Positions 20,992 through 33,031 of a DNA stretch of 64,000 nucleotides are shown here, piece by piece. The notes below the pieces were generated by a model. It was given only the letters and a program-made list of their open reading frames with translations, did no database searches and was not told the DNA's origin. Numbering within the stretch: the first letter of the stretch is position 1; every line of letters begins with the position of its first letter. A program made the translations under genes and the position numbers. Source of the stretch: Biscogniauxia marginata (taxonomy: Eukaryota; Ascomycota; Sordariomycetes; Xylariales; Xylariaceae); NCBI GenBank assembly GCA_022695795.1, contig MU404081.1, positions 248,001 to 312,000 of the forward strand. Reading direction: 5' to 3'.

Positions 20992-22464
20992 CGTAAGGTT
21001 GACGCACAGTTTACGTCGTAGAACGAATCACTGATGCGATGCCTTCTGGCGGGGTTGGCGAACGGACTGTGGAGCTGAGTTCAACTACACGTTTAGGTAC
21101 GGAGTTAGTTCCTGGGCCAATTACAGCGTCTGTAGTTCTATTCTCCAGCCACCCACGTGCAGCAATCCAGGGGTGGGTACCAAGGTTGTCGCCACCTAAG
21201 GCTCTGTGCCGACTACCGCTACTAGGTTAGCTATTCTCACTAACGTGGTGAAAGCGCTTAAGACAGCTGAGAAAGACAGCCGCGATTGCGCCTCGCGCGG
21301 GTAGTTATCGTCCACCTCGTGGGCCACCTCCCAGTATCGCGTGGCGATCGAGCGAGGCTTGCACTATGACCGTGATAGTCCTGACACAGCGATATCAAGA
21401 GAGCATGAGACCCTACGCCGTTCAGCGGCTTGGAAACGAGTCCTAAGTTACTGAGGTATAGATGCAATCAATACTTCTAGGAGGAGATCACTCTGGTCTA
21501 CACCTAAAACTTAGATAGTGCGGAAATAGCAGTTGCTGGCTCGATATCGATAATCGCAATAGGAATTTCCTCTCTATCTTGCGCCGAGGATCAAACGTTA
21601 TGTGAGCTTTTCCTGGCGCGCGATCGTTAGCTACCTACATGGGCCAATACCTTTGCGATAGACAGGAATCGTTGGTTATGAACATAGTCTGTTAAGTCTG
21701 CGTATCTTTTATCAACGCCAACTTTTGATTAAGGTCCTATGCTTCCCCAACTACGTCGTAGTTTAGCCTAAAGATGAGCGGTAGGTATGCGCGGCTCATT
21801 GTCATCATCATTGTCTACGATAGAGCCTACCCAGAGAAAGCTATATCCTAGCCTCGTCCCCTCAGTAGAGACCCAGGAGAGAGGATACAGGGGCACGTCG
21901 ATCACTTGTGCATATCTTGCTCGTTATCGACTGACGGGCGGTATGATTCTCTGCGTAGAATTCAGACCCATCCGATGTTTTGTGATCACTTGCTTTGAGA
22001 ATCAAGCCGACGTCTACACGTGTCTAACATTGAAGGCGAGCACGTACCAGAGAAGCTTTTCGTTTGCGATCCGAAGCTTCGTCAAAGTGGGGAACTGACA
22101 AGGGGTGATGATACTTTTATCTAGATCGAACCTCAAACCCGTTCTATCCTATAAATGCTCGCTACACGTCATAGAATCGATCACGTTCCGAGGTATAGCA
22201 CGCGGTCAGGTTTATCGGGTATTAATATGTCGTCCCTAGTGGCGATACGTTCAAGCCAACAAGGCCCAATACGGCTTTGGTTTCCCCTGTTAACTCAGGT
22301 AGTAGTATATGATATACTTAGAACGAATCGCTCGAAACGAGGTGGACAAACGAAAAGGGCCTTGCCCCCACTTTTGGCGTTGTCGTTATCTATAGACTGA
22401 CGTGTTACACAACCAAAAACACATGTGGCCGCCATGCCCGTCGTTGATAATATCAGGGACACGT
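20992..22464. other. Gene-free stretch between SDR promoter and UTR4 3' end
   Basis: I find no coding signal on either strand; all open frames are under about 105 codons and low in family-like character. It contains the SDR promoter at its left end and the UTR4 terminator at its right end. Confidence 0.5.
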
Positions 22465-23908
22465 CTATCGGGACGCTTGGTTGGTTGCGGTAGCTTCGTC
22501 CGCATCGGGCTGAGGGGCATCCACGTCAACGCCTGCTGTGGCACTCTGAGGGGCTAAAAATCCTTCAGGGTTCTTCGTCTCTGAAACATCGTCCCCATTG
22601 TTCTCCTTCGGCCGCTGTCCGTTTGCCTCGCTCGTCGGGTTTCCAGGTGCCTGGCATAGTTTCTTCGAATCGGGAGCTTCTGTGTCCTCCTCTTCGTCCT
22701 CCTTCGCAGGGGGTGGTTCCGTTGATCTCTGACGTTTTTGACCAACTAATTGCTTTTTGACGGTAAAGTCATCGTCGAGTGAGTCCAGAGTCTCTATGAC
22801 CGGTAGCCGGGAAAGGACTTCGTCGGGCAAAGCTGCATTCCCAGGCCTTTGGACAACTAGACTCTGCATCCCAGCTGCCTTAGCAGCATCCACTTCCTTG
22901 ACGTTGTCACTTAGGAAAAGCCACTCCTTGATAGGAATATCGTCGTGCCGTCCTGCAATGGCCTCATAGCTGCCGGCTTCCGTCTTAAGCCCAGCATTTA
23001 CAGTATCGAACCAGTCAGATATCAGTGATGTGAGATCTGACGGCTCGGCGTCCGTGTGACTGAAGAGCAGCTTCTGTGCTGGCACCGACCCGGACGAATA
23101 GATCATGACCTTTATGCCTTTCTCGTGCCATGCCGAAAGCTTCGCAGGCACATCAGGGAATAGGGGAGCCTGCAGGTCTCCCGAGTTATACCCCTCCTCC
23201 CACAAATAGCCTTGAAGGCTTTTCAAGTAGGAGATCTTGACGTCTCTCTCCGCAAGATCTCGGAAGTGGGATTCCAGAGCTTCTTGAGAGGACGAATATT
23301 CCGTAGGGAACGCGTCTCTATACTTAACAAACTTTGGGCTATCCCACTGGGTCTTCAATGTCTCTGGCAGGGCTTTCAGAGCATAAGGATACTAGAACCG
23401 CCTATCAGCCCACCAGATCTGAAAGCTCAAACTCGGCCAATCAGAGGCATCCACCTCAGCGACGGTGACGGGCATTCAGAGTCGTGATCTGCAACTAGCA
23501 AATCAGATACAGCCGCGGGGAGCCCGTGATGTGTACGAGACCACTAGAAAAGGGACTCCGGTATAGGAAGTGTGCGAACGCCCAGAGTAGCGGCGAATGC
23601 AACTGAGCCCGCACACTTCCCATGTGGGTGCAGTTGATCGCCATGGTGTCTCACATAGCCCCCGGACCAATATGCAAAGCAGTTCGCCGTTCATTCTCCC
23701 TACCTCTCTTCACGGGATTGGCTTACCAGAACATCTTTGACAAAAGAGATTGGGCATACTGTGCCCTCTGGTATTGCCTCGTGTTAGCTAGGCTAATGTA
23801 GCTTGAGTTTCATGATAACATTAAGAAACGAAGACAAGCCCGAGGGCTAGGAGCCTTATCCTTACCAATGTCTAACAACACAACCTTAACAGCGGCAGAT
23901 GCGACCAT
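22465..23908 (-). CDS. UTR4: Enolase-phosphatase E1 (methionine salvage) with acidic C-terminal extension
   Basis: HAD-superfamily enzyme that enolises and dephosphorylates 2,3-diketo-5-methylthiopentyl-1-phosphate in the methionine salvage pathway. Minus-strand exons 23908-23866, 23767-23727 and 23391-22465 fit in phase and give 336 aa. HAD motif I spans the first junction: D13-I-E15-G-T, then VCPISFVKDVL, characteristic of this subfamily. The motif II region is IYSSGSVPAQKLLF, motif III falls near GLKTEAGSY, and motif IV is LFLSDNVKEVDAAKAAGM. The catalytic domain ends near residue 235. Beyond it is a roughly 100-residue Glu/Asp/Pro/Asn-rich, disordered-looking tail (KEDEEEDTEAPDSKK) not needed for catalysis. 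Most family members are about 230-260 aa, so the tail is an addition. Confidence 0.92.
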
Positions 23909-26900
23909 GGCAGCAATCTGATCCGCTCGCGGGTCGTCCGTCGATTGGTGCCCGTCTTAATGCTTAGATCGTTGGATCTCTACAAACCTAGCAAGGTGGG
24001 ATGATAGTTCCGGGCACCAATGCTAGCACACCCGTCAGTCTAGAGCGGTGAGGAGCAATTGTCGGGTGACGAGATGGTGAGGAAAACAGAAGAAAAATTT
24101 TCTTCTCTCTGTTTCTATTTACCTTGGACGGGAACTATGGCCGAATGAGTTACCACGATGTCTCCTAAGGCGGATTTAGGTGTGGAAGGATGCATTGATT
24201 CTGCGCCGTCGATATGGCGGTCAGGAGCCTGAAAGGCAGTATCGTGCCGGGCCAAGGAAATCAACCCCAGGTGTGAGACTCGGAACCCTGATCGACGGCA
24301 GCGGAGGATTTCGGTAAATTTCTCCATGCAGCAAACCTCAAAAGCCCAATGCACGTAAGGACGCCGGAGAAGAGTCGGTACAGAAGGCTAAGATGGTTAC
24401 TAAGTTTGGAAACGCCATCGTGAATAGTGGACGGGTGGATAGCGATAACGATCTCGAAAATGGAAAGACGGCGGGTCCAGAAAAGACGGAACAAAGTTCA
24501 GCGTGACGAAAGAGCTGTACACTAGAGCGAGAGCTAAACCGCGTTGGGACATATTTTACACTAGCCTCGCTGCACAGACCGACTAATGTGCCCACCCTGC
24601 GGCTGGGCTGGCCATGCGGTTAGCTGCAGCTGTTATCAAGGTCAAAACGCAGTGGCTTACAAGGTACCTTATGCACTGCGATATACTGAAAAGGGAAAGA
24701 AGAAAATATACAGGAACGAAAATAAAGAGGTTGAAGGGGATCCAACCTCCAGAGCAACGAACAGCACAAAATCTGGGAAGCCACTAAGATCGGACGAGTG
24801 TACCCACCCCCTGAGGAGCCATGCAGCAGTCCAAAAACGGTTCACACCACTAGTCTTAGACGAGTTACTGGGGCACTCTGGACTGCAGATGATATCACAA
24901 AAGACCAGAACGCGAAGGACTAGATGAAGGCCTAGATTACTACGCCGTGACATCAAGGGCCATTGCCGAATCACGTCGGCTGCCGACATTACACCAGACT
25001 CCTTGCTTTAGTTTTGGGGCGACGCCTCTACCAGCATCGAATGGACAGAGCGCAAGAGCGGGATGGTTGCAAGAGATCCCCTCGATAAACAACATACGAC
25101 TGCTTTTGTCGTCTATTCGGTATCAAAAATGCAGGATGGCACAGTCCTTGCGTCCCCAGAGTCCCAGATAAGCAAGGCAGGGCTGCACTCATCAGTGACA
25201 ACCATGCAACACATCGATCAAGAAACCCACTTTGGCGACGCGCATCATTCAATCAATCGTCAATCTGTCGCGGCCATCGACAGTTGTCCCCATACCACCC
25301 TGAGTGCATGCCCCAGCATAGACTAGCATGAACGAGGGCGCATACACAGTAAACGAACAGAGCCGGACTGGCTGCCCGTTCCGCTGCAAAATCTGGAGAC
25401 GGACATCTTCGGTCGGTAGGGTCTGCGATTCAGTGATCGCCATGACCTCGAAAAAGAATCCCCTAATGTCTATGCCCACCTCGTACTGTCTACTGTGTAG
25501 CAACAGCCAGGCGCCTAATAAGAGGCGCTTGTTTCAAGTGAAGTCGAACAGCGTACGAGACACTTGGCTGTCAAAATAACATCTAAACCACACTATTGAT
25601 GTGTTTGTAATAGAAGCAAGGCTGATGGTTGGCGATGACGACGACGACGGTGATGAATCGTTGAGTGGGAACCCGAGACCGTTGAACGCGTACATACATT
25701 AGGCGTGGCAGCATTTCAAATTGAATGAAGCCATGAGAGGATACAGAGTATGGGTAGATCTACTGTGTTTTCACCCCCAAACCCTCTAGTGCGAGAGAAC
25801 AAGGCTGGAGGGGCAACTAAGACATCACCGTTTCAACGGTCACACGACAGGATCCAAGTGGAATCGTCGCGTAGGAGACGACCGAGATGTCAGACTTCTC
25901 CCCCCAACCTGGTGGAATGTGTCGTTCCAGTCCTGCCAAAAAGGGGGGAGATGATCACCGCGACATTGCATCATGCCCAATTATCAATCGTGGGATCTAC
26001 ACCAATGGCGAAATCAGAGAGGATCTGGTTGCTAGAGGCAATGATGCCAGCGTGCATGCAAATGCAGCAATCAATAAGGAAAGTCAACCACCTCTACGGA
26101 CGTACAACCTCACTCACTCCATCATCTCCGATTAATCCGTGCCCCGGCAGATACAGACGGACTTCGGCCTCCTATGTGCCCCCAACAGACAAGATTGGGT
26201 TTATTAGGTTGGAGAATAAGTTGGGACCTAGTTGCCATCCAATATCAACAAGTCCCTATACTTCGTACTAGGGATATTATCATTACATGCAGGTACTCCG
26301 TACTCTGTACTTCGTATCGGTAGGGATTGAATTTCTTTGTTCATCTTAGCAGCGGGTCTCCCTTGAGGTCCGGGTGGAAGTCAAAGGTGTGCGCTACTCG
26401 GAGTCAAACGCAAACCTATTTGAGCTTGAGTTTGAGCTTGAGCTTGATTATAATCATTATTGTTGTCGTCGTCGTCTAGTCTCGCTAGACTTGCGACATT
26501 CATGACTCCAAAAGGGCCTCAGAGGTGACAAAGGGCAGGGTGTGCTGCAGCAATTAAAATTAAAGACCCAAAGGGCGGTCAATAACGACCAAAACAACCT
26601 GCCGGACATGGACGATGCAGACAGAAAGGAGTGCATAGTAATGGTACATGCGATGGTGACAGCGTCAGCCAATGGGACTGTACGACAATATTCAAGTGAA
26701 ACAGAAGATTCGAGACGCGCATTGCTCTGTAATCATTGGCCAGGTGAAAAGGGGGTCCGCAGCATCAACGTGTCCATTTATTTTCCTCTGTGCCTGGATG
26801 AAGCTAGCTGGGCCGGATGGCCTGTAATGCAATACCTTGTCTGGGATAGAAAATACCTGTCGATCGGACCAGTCAGCCCCCAGAGCTACCTGACCAAGCC

Positions 26901-27470
26901 GTCCCTACGCTACTGCATCCGGGCTCGTTTGTGCCTGGCCACTGTTATCGGGTACACCCCCCTTAGGTAGCGGGCGGTGTGGCGATCGTGGGTCCTTGGG
27001 GATGCGCGCAGCTGGACTATTGTACACCGTGCAGGACGCTAGCGGCATTCCTAAGTACCTTACGTTTCCGTGGGCTGTACTTAGGTACGTACGCCAACCC
27101 GGCGACTCTTGCCTGTCCGCGTGGTCGACTACTGACGATTCGACGCTTCGACAAGCTTCCAGTTGGTCCGCTGCAGCCAAAAACTTGGGGGGTTAATAAT
27201 GCTCAGCCCAGTCGCCGCTCCCCGGGATGGACACTGTGGCCAGTCTGAAGCCACGCCGGGTCTCAGCAGCCTGTCCACCCAAGCGGCTATCTCGGTACCT
27301 GCTGCCTCATCTCCCGTTGCGGGTGCCGCCAGGTACTCCCCTATCTGATTGCGTGGCATCCTGTTAAAATTAGCTTATTGTTCTATCGTCATGGCCTCGT
27401 GTGCTCTGTCATGCTCACAGTCTGCCGCACTGTCTCGAAGTCGCAGCCTCGACGAAGTTGTGTACCTTCC
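23909..27470. other. Large gene-free interval
   Basis: I find no supportable gene on either strand. The longest open frames (173 codons at 25750, 142 at 26542) are rich in Arg/Ser/Pro, match no family I know and lack splice-linked neighbours. An imperfect TTGAGC repeat (about 26419-26446) and a GTCGTCGTC run (about 26466-26475) are present. It includes the UTR4 promoter next to 23909. Confidence 0.5.
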
Positions 27471-29275
27471 TGTAAGTAACCGCATGCCCGGCAGAGGCCT
27501 GGACTGTACCGTACAGGAGTACCAGAGCGACATGGACGGTTCTGTCGCTTTTTGCAGGTGGCGCTTTGTTCACACTGGCCACACCCCCGGTCGCGAACCA
27601 CGCTATGCCGCTTTAGGCCCTCTCTCTTTCTCTGCTGCGCTGCCATCGTCCATCGCTCATCGCCCATCGCCTCTGCATCGCTCCATGGTCGTTCCACCCA
27701 ATCCAATGGACGACCAACCCACCCTTCTGCTTCCGCCTGGTTGCTAGCTCATTCATTCAATCCTCTCCCATCTTTACCTAGTCATTCTGTCTATTTTGTC
27801 CTGTCATCTCTTTCGCTCTGTTCGTTTCCTACCGCTTTCCCCCCTTCCCCAGCTTCAAGTCTACCTTTATCTTCGTCTCGTCGCTCTCTGTTCCGTTTTC
27901 TCTCTGCCAGTAAAGCTGTCTATCCGTGCTTTGGTCCCCCCCCCTCCACAGGTTCATGAGAGAAAGGAATCTTGCCTTCCTATCACTACCTAATTAGTCA
28001 AGTCACCTGTCCCTCCAATCGTCTCTTTTTCCTTTGAGCGACCGAGGAGGTCCCTTTCAGCCGTGTTCCTTCCTGAGATACCTCTTTTTCAACCAATCCC
28101 GCCTCTACCTTTGTCTGTCTAGACTGCTCTTAATTGTCGACCATACCTCCTCTCCTATATCCACTTCTATCGTCGCTGCCCAAGTTCCAAGTTCATCGTC
28201 GACTTCGACCGGATAGCGTGCTCAAACACGTCACACCCGCTTGACTCCATTGATTATCCGGATCCGCTCCCAAGCCGGGACCACCTTGCAACGACACGAC
28301 CACTGCTAATTCACCTCCTGTCGACCACAGGACCCGAGGAGTCATAACTTCCTGCTTCGGCTTTTATCGAGTCGAGTGGCCATAGTCGACCATACAACCT
28401 CGTTCTTCTCCTCGACTGCCTCCTTCGAAGAAAAGCATATCAACATCCCGCTTGCTCCCTCGCAACATTGTGGCTGGCCGGTCGTCCTCGACTTGGTCTT
28501 CAAAAGCCACCCTAGTCTATCCGTCATCCTATTGTGATCGTCCGTACACGTCCAGACGCAATCCACGTTAGGATCCAACCGCTCGAATGCCACTCTGAAT
28601 GCCCACGTTTCGGTTGTTGATATCGCAGGAATACCCGCGATCAGTCATCGTTGCCCCGTCATATTGTTGACTCAACGCTCGAACTGCCTAATCAACAACA
28701 CGAATATCCAGGGAAGCACACGGCTTCTAACGTCCACCTCCAAACAGCAAGTTACAAATAAAACAAACGACACTCTTTCAGTTTCCATTCATCGTATCCA
28801 TGTCCTCTTAACGACTCTTCTTTCGATTCTTTCAGGGCCACAGGGTCCAATACCTCTTCACATCAATATTCATTCGCCCTTTCATTTGTCCAACAAGTCG
28901 AAATACCCATTCAATGAGCCTCTGACCTGTTAACGATCTGGTGTTATACGTTTCCTTTTGCAACTGCCCTCGCAAGTCTGTATATTCCGTCTACATCTTC
29001 CTCTACGCCTAGCCCAGCACTTCCCATTTGGGTTCGGACGTTCACACGGCGCACCTGTCGCCATCGACCTCGCCTCTTAGCTACTCACCCCCTGTATACA
29101 AGGATTCAAAAGTTTAATCGGTTTCAATCGGATCGTGGACATCTTCATAAGCATAGACGATCGGGTAGAGAAGACAAAAAAAAAAAGGCCTGTTCAGCTG
29201 TACGATTATCCGTGGCCCCCCACGAATTACCTTCAATTGCGATTTAAACCCCGGTCTCTCATCTGAGACAGCGTC
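27471..29275 (+). promoter_or_regulatory. Long pyrimidine-rich promoter/leader of the Ksp1-like kinase
   Basis: About 1.8 kb of CT-rich sequence without a coherent coding frame leads up to the kinase ATG. Runs such as CTCTCTTTCTCTGC (about 27620) and repeated CTTCC/TCCTC tracts fit a long fungal 5' leader. Several GT/AG pairs could make leader introns (for example GTAAGTAACC at 27473 and TGAGACAG at about 29263-29270 just before the ATG), but none can be proven from sequence alone. Confidence 0.45.
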
Positions 29276-31219
29276 ATGGAATGCTTGCGAAACGACTTTC
29301 ACGATGGCGTTTTGCTCGATGGGAGATTCCAAACCATCTCCCCTCTTAATCATGGATCCTTTGGTATGGTCTTTATGGCCAGGGACTTACAAACCAATCA
29401 GCTAGTGGCAATTAAGTGCATGACCAAGCGGGCGGCCGCCAATGATGCCGGCTTGGAATTTGCCCTTGACGAGAGGTCCGAGGAGCTCTTCTGTCATCGT
29501 CGCCTTGGGGATCATCCCAACATTGTCAACCTAATCCACTCGTTCGAGACAGAAGCCCATTTCTATTTAGTTCTCGAATATTGTTCACGTGGTGATCTCT
29601 ACGAAGCTATCCGGACCGGCTACGGACCACTTGAGACTGAACATGTCCGTCGATTCATGCTCGAGCTTGTCGATGCTGTCTCGTACATGCATTCGAAGGG
29701 CATCTACCACCGAGACATCAAGCCGGAGAACATCTTCCTCACCGAGTCGGGCTCGATGAAGCTCGGTGATTTCGGTTTGGCAACTACGGAGAAGTGGAGC
29801 TACGAGACGACCGTTGGGAGTGACCGATACATGTCACCCGAGCAGTATGACTCAGCTGGTGCCGGCTATTCACCAGCTCAGGCCGACATCTGGGCAATCG
29901 GCATCTGTCTCCTCAACATCCTGTTTTCTCGCAACCCTTTCACGACCCCAACCGAGGCCGACCCCTTGTTCCTGGATTTCTCCCGTGACAAGCAGTCGCT
30001 GTTTGATGTCTTCCCTTCAATGTCCCAAGACACTTACGAGGTGATCGTCGAGTGTATGAACTTAGATCCTAGCAAGCGATCCCTAGTGGGTGCTAAGAAC
30101 GCTCTCCGCCGAGTTGTCAGCTTCACAACCCTTGACGAGGCGCTTGATGACTTCTGCGCTGCTGAGCGCACAACGTTAGCTACTGCGAATCGCGAGCCTC
30201 TTCGCACTCCTTCGTTCCAGAGTCCTCAAGTTGACCAAGGCGCCTTTCCTTGGGCGAAGGCCTTACATGCCACTGGACAGCCTCTCCGCCAACTCAGTGC
30301 CATCCCCGACAATGAGAGCTACACTGAGGATTTGTTTCCCAAGTCGGAAGGCACCGTGGATTGGTTTTCAGGGTCTGCTCAGACGCCGTCGATCTCGTCC
30401 GTGCTCACTTCCAACCTGGCAGCATCCATGAACTCGCTCAGTGTAACTCGACCCGTGAATGTTCCAACTCGGGCTGGTGCTAGAGTTTCACCCACGGCTG
30501 GTTCCTTGCCAATTACCATGTCCAAGCCGAAGCCTAATCTGAGTGCTATGTCCATGGTGTTCGGTCGCCAGAAGGAGGGAGTGTCGAAGAGCTGGAGCGA
30601 CATGTGGGAAGAGGATGACGAAGACGAAGAGGAGTTCGCTCGTCAGCTCCAGGCGATGAAGGAACTCAACGCACGAACCTGGAGTCAAGAGAGCAAGACA
30701 GATGCGACCCCCATTGAGCAGGATCTGGTATCCTCTTCCCAGGCGCCAGCGTCTGATCATGAGAAGCCAGAGGCTTCGCCTGTGAACGGTACCATCTCGG
30801 ACGATATTGATGGGGATCTAGTTGCGGATGGTTTTTTCTTTCACGAACCTGTCGCTGTTGAGCAGCCCAAGCAGTTTCCCCCTCGATATTCGCCCCCATC
30901 GAAGCGAAACGCTCTCGACAAGTGGGCAGCATTGGGAGAGCGGCGTCGGGCTTGCACGGGAGATTCGGAGCCCAAGTCGCCGGATCACACCTCAAAGTCG
31001 AGGCGGCAATTAGGTATTGGTTTCAACAGTGGGAATGGCGCGGGGATGGGGATAGGAATTTGTGAACACTCCAATCAGCACAATCACAAAACAAACAGGG
31101 ATCGCACCCGGCCGCGCGATTGCCCATGGAACAGTGGCCGAGATTGGAATTGGCGTAAGGAGAAACGCCATGATTTCGGCGATTTTGAGTGGGTTGGCCA
31201 TTGGCAGGAGGCTCATTGA
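29276..31219 (+). CDS. Ran1/Ksp1-type serine/threonine protein kinase
   Basis: Single-exon gene, 647 aa. The kinase domain occupies about residues 15-300: glycine loop LNHGSFGMV, VAIK (44-47), catalytic HRDIKPEN (from about 145), DFG in KLGDFGLAT, and activation segment GSDRYMSPEQY. This arrangement, with ERSEEL in helix C and WAIGICLLNILFSRNPF, is that of the fungal Ran1/Pat1-Ksp1-Sks1 group. These kinases act in nutrient signalling (in yeast, Ksp1 works with PKA/TORC1 to restrain autophagy and promote filamentous growth). The C-terminal half is Ser/Pro-rich and disordered, with an acidic run (WEEDDEDEEEF) and two conserved islands: DKWAALGERRRA and the very C-terminal FEWVGHWQEAH. The ATG at 29276 (GTCATGG) is the first in frame. 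Assignment to Ksp1 rather than a sister paralogue is by resemblance. Confidence 0.9.
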   Translation: MECLRNDFHDGVLLDGRFQTISPLNHGSFGMVFMARDLQTNQLVAIKCMTKRAAANDAGLEFALDERSEELFCHRRLGDHPNIVNLIHSFETEAHFYLVLEYCSRGDLYEAIRTGYGPLETEHVRRFMLELVDAVSYMHSKGIYHRDIKPENIFLTESGSMKLGDFGLATTEKWSYETTVGSDRYMSPEQYDSAGAGYSPAQADIWAIGICLLNILFSRNPFTTPTEADPLFLDFSRDKQSLFDVFPSMSQDTYEVIVECMNLDPSKRSLVGAKNALRRVVSFTTLDEALDDFCAAERTTLATANREPLRTPSFQSPQVDQGAFPWAKALHATGQPLRQLSAIPDNESYTEDLFPKSEGTVDWFSGSAQTPSISSVLTSNLAASMNSLSVTRPVNVPTRAGARVSPTAGSLPITMSKPKPNLSAMSMVFGRQKEGVSKSWSDMWEEDDEDEEEFARQLQAMKELNARTWSQESKTDATPIEQDLVSSSQAPASDHEKPEASPVNGTISDDIDGDLVADGFFFHEPVAVEQPKQFPPRYSPPSKRNALDKWAALGERRRACTGDSEPKSPDHTSKSRRQLGIGFNSGNGAGMGIGICEHSNQHNHKTNRDRTRPRDCPWNSGRDWNWRKEKRHDFGDFEWVGHWQEAH

Positions 31220-33031
31220 GCTCTACTGTCCGATGACGCCACTTGTGGTTGGGCTCATCTCTCTACCACTACACGGGTCCTTTGTCTTGGGTGTCTGCCA
31301 AACTGTTCATTGTATTCTGCCATGTCTTGTTCTTGATAGCGGGATTATTACTTTTTATTTTTCTACTTGGGAAAGTATCGGGACGTTAAAACGCACGAGA
31401 CTATGGGGAGGGTTAGATTGCTTGGTGTTTTTTGGCTTGTGTTGGATCATACAAAGTTTGGCAATTGGCAGCAGTACCCTTGGCTTGGACTCGGTGGATA
31501 GATCTAGCTTCAACTCGCTCTCTAGGTATTAGATATCTCCAGGCTACTCGAAGAATACCAGAAGTTACCCACTCAGACCACGTAGCCCATTTACTACTAT
31601 ATGCCATGGTGCTAGACAGTGTGCTCCTAAGGCATTGCGTATACTCATTCTCAACAGGGCATTGTTCTGTTCATACCTAGTATGAAGGTACCTAGGCAAG
31701 GGAGGCTAGTGGGCTCTAAGGCTATATTGGCAGGCTATAAGGGAGAACTATTGATACACTGTCGTTGATACAGCAGATATTATAGCACATGTTACAGCGT
31801 CACTGCCGCCAAAGCCAGGTCCAGTCAATCCATCGGTCAAACCATCCCTACTCCATTCTCAAGATGAGAGACATGAGGTTGAATCCCAGACAGCCCACGA
31901 AAATCTCCGCCGATAACGTCTTATAACTAAATACACACATATATATATACTCGTCGGGCTGTCGACCGCTCGCGACCCAAGAGGACAGTTCCCTACTCCC
32001 CTTCTCCTCTTACGACGGCGGCTTACCTTTTATGCGAGGTGTTCTTAGCGAATAAATAGTTGAGGAAAGCGGATAGGGGTAGGGATAAAAAGGGTTGTTA
32101 CCTAGGTATATGGCTACTTTATTGGCGCTTGAGAATTACGACTGCGAGAGAAAGAAACAGAGTTTTAAGTGATGGTGAATTATCAAGTAAGCTGTACGTA
32201 TGTGGTCACGGAGAAATGATTCGCATGGGAAACTCGAGGGGGAGAGGGGGCGGCGTGGATGGGAGTTACAGAGACTAACATGTTACATAATCTCTAATTA
32301 TGCTTTATACGTAGTAGCAGAAAGAAAGAAATATATATATTCTTCAAACGTTGATATAGGTTACACTGTAGATGTGGAATACTATGTAGGAAACTAATAT
32401 CTGGTTTCAATGATTGATGTATGGGGTTTAGAGTCATTGGAAGCACCTCGTAAAATGAGTGCTTATATAGTGATAACGGGGTAGGGAGACGGGTACGGGA
32501 GCTCGCTTTTTAGCACTGCCTAACATCCTTAGAGGTACCTAATCAGTAGCTTCCTTGAGGATGATGCTCCTGGTTGAAAATTCGAGGTACCTCTGTACTG
32601 AGAGCCTGCTAGCAGAACCGTCACGCTCCTGTTAATTTTCGACTTAAGAAAGCGCGTGTTGGTTATAACATCATCACTAGGCATTTGCCTAGAAGTGCTA
32701 CTACATACGTCTAAATTACCTGTATTCAAACTTGAGAGAGAATCGCCCCCTTGCTGTGTAACTTTATAGCTACCTGCGCGAGGAAGGCCGAGTAAGGGTT
32801 TAGTTGAATAACCAGAAGGCGCTTCAACCGTTCATAAATCTCAACCACTCCACCCCTCCCCTTCTCTCAAGTTGATTTCCCTACAACTAACTCACCTTCG
32901 ACCGTGATTATTATTTTTTCATTCTTTATGGGAGATTCTTGATACTCCCAGTCCATCATTAGGCCACCAACAAAAGCTAGCCGGTCTGTTCCAAAAAAGA
33001 AAAGGGGGTCATTAGGATAATCATCGTCACA
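31220..33031. other. Gene-free spacer
   Basis: No gene seen. Holds the kinase terminator, a TATATATA run at about 31940-31950 and 32334-32342, and TAGGTACCT motifs near 31685 and 32532. The open frame at 32867-33679 (minus) is a shadow of the GC-rich gene that follows. Confidence 0.5.

Noticed and set aside
25750..26271. 173-codon plus-strand frame in the gene-free interval
   Set aside because: No recognisable motif, no splice-linked continuation, composition like non-coding DNA.
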